In this document: positions 55,346-64,000 of the stretch, in pieces
Position numbering within the stretch: the first letter of the stretch is position 1
Layout: each line of letters opens with the position of its first letter
Assembly (NCBI GenBank): GCA_022316685.1
Contig: JAKJHU010001576.1
Location: 1-64,000 of the forward strand
From: Progne subis subis
Lineage: Eukaryota; Chordata; Aves; Passeriformes; Hirundinidae
Direction of reading: 5' to 3'
Length of the DNA stretch: 64,000 nucleotides
Made by a program: the position numbers and the translations under genes
The notes under the pieces: generated by a model
Databases searched by the model: none
Told to the model about the DNA's origin: nothing
The model's input: the letters and a program-made list of their open reading frames with translations, nothing else

Positions 55346-56249
55346 TGAAGAGATTTGACTATTGCAACATCAATGAGTCTCTCATTGTCTGAAAAAACTC
55401 AGAAAAACTCAGATAGGCTGCTGATCGTATGTGCCTTTTTTTTTTTCTCATTGCATATTATGCATGAAATACTATTTTCAGCTAAAAGTATTCTTCTTAT
55501 CACTCTACCAGTGTTATCTGACACAAAACACCTCCTCCACACATGGATCCAGGTCACCTGTATAAGCAAACACAATAAAGAATCCAGCAGGAATGATTTG
55601 TCTCTGCTCCCATCTGTCCCATCTCCTCTGGAGCTGGAGGTGCAGCCCCAGCACTTGGGAGGGCTCCAGGGGTCCGCAGCTCAGCTCCCACACAGAGAAC
55701 TTGCAGACCCTGGGATGCCCCTTTCAGCCTCAGTGCCCAGAGCCTTTCTGTAACTTTCCCCCTGGAGCTGCTGCTTCCCTGCAGCCCCGGCCATGGACAG
55801 CAGCAGACCCTGGTGTGTCCCAGCAGCAGTGCCAGCTCAGGGCCCTGTGGGGAGCAGGGGCTGGGGCAGCAGGACAAACCAGCCCGGCCGGCCAGGACCT
55901 GCTCAGCTGGGGAAAGGGATGTCCAGGGAGAAGAGCAAGAGAGTGTTTCTGTGCCTGCAGGGAGGAGTGCAGAGGGAGCTGCTGCTGCAGGCACCAGCTC
56001 TGGCCAGGCCCCTCTCTCCCCTGCCCAGGGCTGCTGTGCTGGCCTGGGACAGGGGCTGGCACTGAGTGGGCAGAGGCAGCCTGTGCTGGGCATCTCCTGG
56101 GGCCAGGAGCAGGAGTCCTGCACTGTCACTGAGCTCCACTTCCCCTGCCATGGGGAGCTCCAGCCCTGGGGCTGATGTGGAGGCTGACCTCCCTCTCTGC
56201 CCCTCAGCCGCTGCTGAGCCCTTCCAGGGGGCCAGGGCTGTGGGGTGAG
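55346..56249. other. No gene supported
   Basis: AT-rich to 55570, then GC-rich with overlapping low-information frames of up to 240 codons. Confidence 0.5.
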
Positions 56250-56900
56250 TGTGGAGCATAGACTATGGACTTTCACAATTAGAAATTCTATAGCAGGTAT
56301 GTTTTATTTCCAGCTGGGACACACACGGGGGATATTTCCTCCAAACTGTGTGTGCTCCAGTGACTTTCACTCACTTACTTATCTTTTGAAGTATTACATA
56401 TGCATTAAATTTAACAACACAGCCATACATATTCATTACCTAGCTCCACCTAGCCTCTCTTCATATTACAATTAGCCAGAACATCTTTCTGCAGCTGCAG
56501 AGTCCCCTCTGGTGGTCGTGGGCCAGGGTCTTCTGATGAAGTAAATTGTCTTCCTCCCAATGTCCCCTTCTTGACCCCTCCTTCTGGGCAGGCACAGGAA
56601 GGATTTGGCGAGTTCCCAGGTCAGTTTGAACTGGACAAACCACGAGCCTGGTTCTTGCCGGCTCCCAAGCCACCAAGTTCTGCTTTATTGATTTTTAGCA
56701 AATATCTAGGTCCAGCTTTTTTGAAGTTTCAACATTATACATCTTACCTATATGACTTCTACCTAGTAACTACCCAGCAGCCAAACTTAATAGCTAATCT
56801 TCTGTGTTCTCAGTACAAGCTGTTTTTTCACTTTCGCAAAATCACCAAAAGCTGCTTCTAAAATCCTCTATTTTCAAAACTGTAAATGTCCCCCATATCA
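56250..56900 (-). repeat. 3' LTR of a gammaretrovirus-like provirus
   Basis: The minus-strand end (CTCCACA at 56250) and internal sequence match 63681-64000, including 'gaaataaaacatacctgct' with AATAAA. The start is placed at TGATATGGGG (56900), right after a purine-rich AGAAAGAAAAATGGGG. The start is an inference because the 5' LTR is cut by the window. Confidence 0.75.
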
Positions 56901-58134
56901 TGTGCCCCATTTTTCTTTCTAAATATTGCAAATTCTTTTGCTTCTTACGATACTTATCATATATTCTATGACCATCCCTAACTAATTAATTAAACCATAC
57001 AATAAACCTAATGGCAATCCTTCTTAATAATTCCAAGTTCCAAAAAGGCATAACCAAAACCAAACCAAAAGTTTAGCTCACTAAAATTAATAAAACTACT
57101 ATAAATGACATAGTTTATGTAAGAGCCTTGTTGCAGTAAACCATCCAAAAGGCACATTCCACCAGTGATGAGATGTGTCTTTCTGTATTCTCCTAAAGAC
57201 TTATTTTATAGTTTTTGCATAATGGTGTGTTGTAATCAGGGTTCTTCAGCTAAGGCCAAATTCATCCCTATAGGCACAGACAATATGTCTTATTCCCCTC
57301 ACATATATACCCCGGTTGTTTTCTTGTGGCACATCACTCTACATTAATAAAACAAAGGTAGTCACTACACTTGTTACAGGGTCATAAGTGAAATTAACCA
57401 AAACCCACCAAAATTGAAGTTTCCTCTCTAGGTCAAATGATTTTCCAAATTTCAGTGGGAAAGGTGCCTTCTCTTCTTTCTCTAATAATTGAGGGAGACA
57501 TTTCCTGCATCTACAACTGCGCTTGAATGGAACTGAGAGCTAAAAAATGTTTCCAAGTGGCTGTTCCCAAAGAATTTGCTAATAGTTTATGGTCTTGCTC
57601 TTCGACGTCCTCTCATTCTGGTAAAATTTTAAACAGTTTCCAGTGGGTAGTGCCTAAAGGTTACTGTAACTTAACTATGTCATTACCAGTTGCAGCCAAT
57701 CTATTCATTAATAATTTTGAATCCAGTGTGTTCAAACCCCCCAGTCCTGTTCCCAGCATTCCTGTGAAATCTCTTTTCTGCTTGAATGTATAAGGTGCAC
57801 GCTTCTGTAGTGGAAGCGCCTACCTGCCTTGCCATCTGTGCTCACTTCAGGGCCCATTCTGAACTGAGCAATAGCCTTGGCATCCCTGTCATTTTTAATA
57901 GCACCTGCTCCTATCTTGGTGACTAAAGGTTTGGACAAGTGCATTTGGAGGTGTGGTGGTGCTTTCTAATGTTTGTGTTGGAGTTGTCCTGCTTCTGAGG
58001 ACAACTGTCCTACGAATCTGAGGGTTTGACATTGGTTGGAACTAGGATCGTAAAAGCCAGTATTCTTGACCAGAATGTACTCATTTTGCTCAGGTAATTT
58101 TTAGTTTCAGTTCATTATCACCCAGTGTTGCTTT
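56901..58134 (-). other. Decayed env region of the gamma-like provirus
   Basis: It lies between integrase and 3' LTR, where env belongs. Minus-strand frames are short; a stretch near 57120 (WNVPFGWFTATRLL) may be the transmembrane-subunit end. No CX6CC motif found. Confidence 0.4.
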
Positions 58135-58467
58135 TCAAGGAGTCTCTGGAGCCTTCTTTACTCGAGTGTGATGGATCCAAGTACTCTGTTCCTTGATCTT
58201 AATCATGGTGAATGTGATGTGAAGCACCTGGAATGGTCTCTCCCATTGTGGTTTCAGGGTCTTCTCTGCATGAGACTTAACATACACATAATCTCCAGGC
58301 TGTATGTAATGCACTGGCCCATCCAACCCTCTGCTTTGAGTTCTACACACATGTTTTTCAGTGTTTCTGAGCTGCTCACTCAAGGCCACCATGTAGGTGG
58401 TCAGTGTTCCCTCCCCAGTCTGGGAGGATATTCCTTTCTGTACCCTACGTGGTCTTCCACAAAGCAT
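58135..58467 (-). pseudogene. pol: Gamma-type integrase C-terminal part
   Basis: Open frame with MLCGRPRR (end of core), IQPGDYVYVKSHAEKTLKPQW and WIHHTRVKKAPE, matching the SH3-like C-terminal domain of gammaretroviral integrase. Confidence 0.85.
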
Positions 58468-59003
58468 TTCAAAAGGACTGAACTTTTCCTTTTTTTCTGG
58501 GTTTAGTCTGAATTCTCAGCAATGCCAGTGGGAAAGATTGAGGCCAGGGTAAATAATCCCTAGCTACACTATTTTCTAATAAAATGTGGTCCTCTCTCTG
58601 AGGATACTGTTACCTCTCAGGCTTTAGCTGTCCTTGTTGGGAAAGATTCTGGCCACCCTGAAGAGGTATCAGTTAGTTCCAAAAAATATTGATACCCTGC
58701 TTTTATTGGAAGTTCTGAAAAGTCAATTTTTCACTGCTTCCCGGGCCCATGACCTTTTCCAATTTGCACAAGTTTTGGATTGGGGGTATTATTTGGTTAG
58801 TCTGGAGGAAAAATCATGTTGTCGAGTCACTTGGGCAATGGTAATCTTTTCAGTTAAATAGTTTTGCAGGGCATCAATTCCCCAATGTGTTTTCTTATGT
58901 TCCTCCCTTGCTGGTGACCACAGTAAATGGGAGGGGATAGCTAGCTTCCCTTCTGCTGTTACAGCTCATCCCTCCTGGTTATATGTTCTCTCTTGGCTGA
59001 TAA
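58468..59003 (-). pseudogene. pol: Decayed integrase core
   Basis: Expected position of the integrase N-terminal and core domains. Only short broken frames remain, and it is shorter than a full core, so part is deleted. Confidence 0.45.
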
Positions 59004-59692
59004 TTAGTTTTCTCTCTTCTTTATTATATGTTGGCTTACCTTTGGGGAAATCCAACCGTCTGGAATCAAGGCTCCTTCTACTGTTATCTCACCTTTTGCT
59101 GCTTCTTTTGCCTCTCTGTCTGCCAGCTCATTTCCTTTCTCCAGTTCTGAGCTCACCTTCTGGTGTGCCTTAATGTGCATGATTGCCACCTTCTCATGCA
59201 TCTGGACTGCTTCCAATAGTCACATTATCTCTTGTGCATGTGTGATGTTCTTCCCCTGAAAATTCAACAGTTCCTTTTCCTTTTACTGGGCTCCATGGGC
59301 AATGTACAAGCCCAAATGAATATCTTGAGTCTATATGGATGTTGATTCTCTTTTTCTTTGCTAATTCCAAGGCACGGGTTAAAACAATTATCTTGGCCTT
59401 TTGTGCAGAGCTACCTGCTGCTAAGGGTCCAAATTCAAGAGCCTTTCTGCAGGTGGTAACAGCATACCCAGCATGTCGCTTTCCACTGACAACGTAAATA
59501 ACTGCTCCCATCAGTGACCCAGGTTTCTGCATCATCCAAAGGGGTGTCCTTCAAATCTGGGCAGCTAGAGCAAGTGGCTTTGATAGTCTGCAGGCAGTCA
59601 TGATGTACCGGCTCCCCTTGATTTCCGCTGAGAAAAGAGGTCGAGTTGACAATGTTAGTTACAACTATCTCTGCATTATCTTGCTCTATCAT
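59004..59692 (-). pseudogene. pol: Gamma-type RNase H, frameshifted
   Basis: Three overlapping frames in order: ETWVTDGSSY (first Asp), YAVTTCRKALEFGPL, SAQKAKIIVLTRAL, HIDSRYSFGL (Asp kept), then IMHIKAHQK and NELADREAKEAA. The catalytic Glu of the AEL motif reads AKI, a loss of an active-site residue. Confidence 0.85.
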
Positions 59693-60098
59693 GATAGCTT
59701 GGTATTTCAGGAACTGCTGAAGTGAAATGTGGGAGTCCTAGAAACTTAGAGTTTGGGGTTTAGTGTATAGTAGTGCGTGTGAGTCAAGATGGAGGATTTG
59801 GGTGTTGCCTTTGTCCTTCTTCACCTTCTTCTTCCTTCTTGTTCACGAATCTGGGCGGTTTTCTGTAATTGGGTGAAAGAAATCTGCATTGTGGGTTTTG
59901 GGTGATTATAACTGGATTAGGAGCATAAATAATATAGACATCAAATGTTTATTGGATAATTGGGACTTAAATAGCCTTGAATAGACACCATTTTAACACA
60001 CTTTCTCCACTTTTTTAGAGAGAGCTCACATCTCGTGTGTTTGTAACAGATAAGGATAATAAAATTTCAGAGTGAGACTTCAAAACTTCTCCTGAGTT

Positions 60099-61300
60099 TT
60101 ATTCGCCCTGACCTTGGAGCAGGAAAGAGACAGGCAATCCCACAGGGAAAGCCACTTGCCACCCTTTACTTCCAACACTGCAGACACTGTGTGAGACACT
60201 AGCACAGTCATTTTCTGGCCCAAGGTGAACTTGCGTGCTTCTTGGATGTTCAGCACACAGCTGCCACAGCTCTAAGGCAACCTGGCTGTCCTTTGGCTGC
60301 TGCATCCAGCTGCTTAGAAAAGTAAGCAACTGCCCTTCGATATGGGCCCAGGCCCTGTGCCAGTATTCCCAGGGCAATCCCCTGTTTCTCATGGGAAAAG
60401 AGAAAGAATGGTTACTCACGTCTGGAAGTTCCAGAGCTGGAGCTGACATGAGAGCTTCCTTTAGCTGTTCAAAGGCCCGTGGCTTCCTTTGTCCACTGGA
60501 GGTCTTTGTTTCAGTTTGCAGTGGACATACAGAGGTTTCACAAACAGTCTGTAATTGTAGATCCATAATCTGCATCACCCCATCATTCCCAAAAAGGTTC
60601 TCTCCTTTATTGTCTGGTTTCGGGTTTGGCATATTAGCTCTGTGTGCTCTTTTCCAAAGTCTGTTGTCCAGCACTGACCTCATAACCCAGGCAAATCACC
60701 TTCTTCTGCTTTACCACTTGAGCCTTTTTCTTTCATACTCTGTACCCCTGAAGCCCCGGGAAATTTAAAAGGCTTACTGTCCAGGCCACACACCCCTCTT
60801 CTGTGAGTAGCTATTAGGATGTCATCTACATACTGCAACAATTTCCTTCTCCTGGTGCTGCTTCCCAGGATTCTAAGTCTTTTGCAAGTTGTTCTCTGAA
60901 CAAGGTGGGTGAATTTTTGAACCTCTGCAGAAGCACTGTCATGTGAGCTGAGTTTTCCCATTCAAATGCAAAAATTTTCTGTCTGGCTTCATGGAGAGGG
61001 AAGCAAAAGAAGGCATCCTTTAAATCTAGAATGGTAAACCAAGTTAACTCTGGTGTTAAACACATTAACAAGGTGTATGGCTTTGCCACTACGGGGTAAA
61101 GACCCTCAGTTATCTTGTTGACAGCTCGTAAATCCTGTACGACTCGATATGACCCATCAGGTTTTTGGAGAGGTAGCAGTTTGATCGGACTGACATGCCT
61201 TTAGCAACCCCAGCTGTAAGGAGTTTTCAATTATCAGTTAATTCTTTCCCTATTCTCTTTTCCCAGGGGATACTCTTTGATTCTAACTAGTTGTTTCCCA
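60099..61300 (-). pseudogene. pol: Gamma-type reverse transcriptase, broken
   Basis: Frames in order on the minus strand: FTILDLKDAFFCFPLHEAR (first catalytic Asp), FAFEWEN, FKNSPTLFREQLAKDLESW, QYVDDILIATH (YVDD at 60832-60821), and, further on, AFEQLKEALMSAPALELPD in the connection domain. At least three frame changes. Confidence 0.88.
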
Positions 61301-61429
61301 TCCTTAGGTTTGAATTTAGGGGGCATTCATTTTTCCTCTCCCTGGTGTATTGGAAGCCCATACTCTTGGCCACCTATTTTTACCTCCAAGTAATTTCCCA
61401 AATTTAAATAAAAGGTTGCCTATAATTTT

Positions 61430-62323
61430 TCTTATAAATCTCTCCCTAGGAATGATTCTGGGAAGTTAGGCATGGATAAAAACTTACGGATACCCATTGT
61501 TTTCCATATTTATATTTTAATGGCTTACAAAAATGTGCTATTTTAGATTGGCCAGTTGCCCCTTGTCCTAGGGTGACTTTATGATGCTTGTATCCCCAGT
61601 TGTCTGTTCTGTCTGAGTTGGATATTGTGTTCTGTGCCTTTAAGCCTGGTTCTGAGAGTGAACTGGGGAGACAGAGAAGGGCCGAGTTTGTTTCAGAAAC
61701 TGCACTCACTCCTCTGCATTCCGGCTCCTGGACTGTGTTTGTCTGAAGCACAGACAGACAGCGGGACAGAGATCTCCTGTGCTTTTAGTTAGTTTTAGCT
61801 AGCTTTAGAGGCAGAGAAGTTCCCTGGACTGTTTTTTCCTTTTTCTTGGGACTTGTTTAAACCTGCTCTGGGCTGAAAACCCAGAAGAGCACCAGGAGCT
61901 CAGCACCTTCACCCCACCGGGGCCCAGGATGGCATTTTCCAGCATCAGAGGGACTGATAAGAGGACTGAGCTGAGCTACAACCACAGCAAGGACTTTCCT
62001 CAATTTTGCCCTCTCTTCAGAGTGGTGAGAGGTTTTATTGTTTCATATATTCATTTTTATGCTTGTGGGCTTGTTTGTTAAATAAATAGTTTTTTCAACT
62101 TTTCTCTAAGGAGATTTTTTTCCCTGACCAATTGGGGCCATTTGGGTTTGCTTCCCAGAGGGACCCTATTGGAGGTTTCCTCCCAAATTTGCCCTAAACC
62201 AGGACACCCCTTCACTATAACATAGTCATTCCCCACTGGCAGTAAAGCTTTATTTAAAACTGAATATGTTGGTCTCGTAGCCACCATGAGTTTCACCTTC
62301 TCCGCCTCTTTTCCCAGCTTCAT
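61430..62323 (-). pseudogene. pro: Gamma-type protease split by a solo LTR
   Basis: The N-terminal part (62323-62207) reads TYSVLNKALLPVGNDYVIVKG after ATRP in place of the active-site DTGA. The C-terminal part (61563-61430) has GQSKIAHFC and NFPESFLG-type sequence in broken frames. The 643-bp LTR lies between. Confidence 0.7.
61564..62206 (+). mobile_element. Solo LTR type Y, copy 3, with target duplication
   Basis: 643 bp, TGTCCTAGGGTGAC to CCAGGACA, AATAAA at 62081. Flanked by CCCCT at 61559-61563 and 62207-62211, a perfect 5-bp duplication. Opposite in orientation to its host provirus. Confidence 0.9.
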
Positions 62324-63680
62324 TTTTATAACCAGTGGATCTGCAGGGGTGGAATCCCCCTGTTTCAGGTACTAAATGTGACTTTCTACACACAAACTTT
62401 AAGATCTCGGGTTCCAAATCCACTTGCCTAAGGTGTTGTTCTTGCTCACACCCAAGTACATACACTCTGTTGCCTTGCAAAAAAATAATACCAACACCTT
62501 GTACAAATCTTACACTATATTAACACCCACACGGGATGCCACTCTCTCAAAAAGTTAATTGTCCTGAAATTTCCACAAAAACAAGTATCCACTCCTCTCT
62601 CTTGGAAGATCCAGATCCTCTACTGCAGGTTCTCCCAATCCAAGGCTACCAGCCTTCCTGCAGAGGTCTTATACACCCCTTCTAATAAAACCTGTTTTTT
62701 TTGGTTTTTTACCCAGCAATGTGCTCAATTCAACTCCACAGTCAAGTCCAAACCACTAATGGAGAAGAGTTCCTCCACTCATCTAGCCACAGTTAAAACA
62801 CCAATAAAACACTCAGTAATCACCACACACTCAGGCACAGCACGCTCAGACACTGCACACTCTCCTGTGCTCCCTCTCTGTATTCCCACGCTTTGCCTGT
62901 CTCTGGCCGTTCCGGTCGCCCAGGGAAGGAAACGCAGATCGGGGCTCTGCACTCACTCTGTGTCTGCTGGCACATCTCACTCACACAATCAAATGTTCAA
63001 ACTTAGCAATCACACAAATACAGGAACAGTAACTCAATTGCAGTTATAGTTGGTTGTCACAAGAGGGAGTGTTTCCACAAATGAATACAGCTATTGCAAA
63101 AACTCCAAAAATCCTTTCAAAAGGCACTACATCAAAACCACATATCCCACACAGCATATATCACTGGCTTTTCATCCCACATAAATCACCTTACATAAAT
63201 CATCTTACAGAAAGCCTTTTTCCAATCACTAATTAATAGAATCTTACAACAAACACAATTTATACAGGATATTTATGGTATAGCAACCAAGTAATAAATA
63301 ATACTTATAATATCTTGGTTTCTGCTCAGATTACCCTACCTGCCAGTGGCCACCCAGTGTGGTCAACAGAAATGCCCTCCATATTTCCAAAATTTCTCAG
63401 ATCACCAGAAATCCATATTTCCAAAATTACTCTACCAGATGTCTCTGACAGATACTTAACCTTGTGCAGACATCTCCAGCTTATTGGTTTACCTTGAGTG
63501 CCCTCCCTTAAAAGTCAATTAAATATACCTTCTCTGACACGTGCAAGGGCTTTGTTTGCCCCTGCAGGAGCGGCCAGGGAGCAGAGTTCCCTCTGGAAAA
63601 GATCTGGGGTGCGCCTTGGAGTGTCCATCCAGACGGGAGCTTCTGCAGCCAGACAAAGAAGTCCCTTGGTGGTCTACAAG
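62324..63680 (-). other. Leader of the gamma-like provirus; gag not recognised
   Basis: Only about 1.35 kb separates the protease from the 5' LTR, too little for a full gag plus leader. No matrix, capsid MHR or zinc knuckle was found. A large gag deletion is likely. Confidence 0.5.
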
Positions 63681-64000
63681 TGAAGGGTAGAATAGGAACT
63701 TTACAATGAGAAAATTCTAAAGCAGGTATGTTTTATTTCCAGCTGGGACACACGGGGGGACATTTCCTCCAAACCATGCTTGCTCTGGTGACTTTCTCTC
63801 GCTTATTTATCTTTTGAGGTATTATGCATTTGAAGTATATGCATTAAATTTCACACTACACCTATACATATTCATTACCTAGCTCCGCCTAGCCTTGCTT
63901 CATATTACAATTAGCTAGAAGATCTTTCTGCAGCTGCAGAGTCCCCTCTGGTGGTCGTGGGTTGGCATCTTCTGATGAAGTAACTAGTCTTCCTCCCAAT
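63681..64000 (-). repeat. 5' LTR of the gamma-like provirus, cut by window end
   Basis: Matches 56250-56562. Contains the 'aaataaaacatacctgct' poly(A) region. The U3 start lies beyond the window. Confidence 0.8.

Noticed and set aside
1..64000. CRISPR-like arrays or bacterial systems
   Set aside because: The tandem repeats are satellites and minisatellites without unique spacers, and all gene content is vertebrate or retroviral.

Overview
The window looks like repeat-rich bird DNA, most likely from a songbird. It holds CR1 LINE fragments, a PIM1-like kinase gene of the type expanded in songbirds, decayed olfactory receptor (OR) genes including an OR14-like one, and several avian class II and class I endogenous retroviruses (ERVs). 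I see no rRNA, tRNA, CRISPR array or bacterial gene. ERV density, satellites and segmental duplication would suit a W chromosome, pericentromeric or subtelomeric segment; the sequence alone does not decide.

Layout. 1-12.4 kb: an LTR-like repeat, then a palindrome with ~3.0-kb arms (about 1130-4150 and 7297-10360) around a ~3.1-kb spacer with an OR fragment. Two satellites recur here: A (about 39 bp) and B (about 185 bp). 12.4-14.8 kb: GC-rich DNA and an OR14-like gene with four single-base indels. 14.77-18.16 kb: class II ERV (LTR, gag, dUTPase), plus strand. 18.68-20.98 kb: minus-strand gag fused in frame to an integrase tail. 20.98-25.17 kb: minus-strand LTR-env-gag-LTR element lacking pro and pol. 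25.17-29.2 and 39.5-43.6 kb: two copies of a ~4-kb segmental duplication, differing mainly in a 39-bp VNTR. 29.2-34.26 kb: best-preserved ERV (LTR, PBS, gag, pro, pol), cut off within integrase. 34.3-39.5 kb: CRE-like repeats, CR1, a minisatellite, an OR tail. 44.9 kb: 51-bp minisatellite. 46.4-48.3 kb: PIM1-like kinase, minus strand, with a CpG-rich first exon. 49.3-52.3 kb: CR1 fragment and a tandem pile of LTRs. 52.7-55.3 kb: A and B satellites again. 56.25 kb to the window end: a minus-strand gammaretrovirus-like provirus whose protease is split by a solo LTR with a 5-bp target duplication.

No host gene here is demonstrably complete. The OR14-like gene and the PIM1-like kinase come closest. 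Most other protein-like reading frames belong to retroelements or fall inside satellites, where they are by-products of repeat periodicity.
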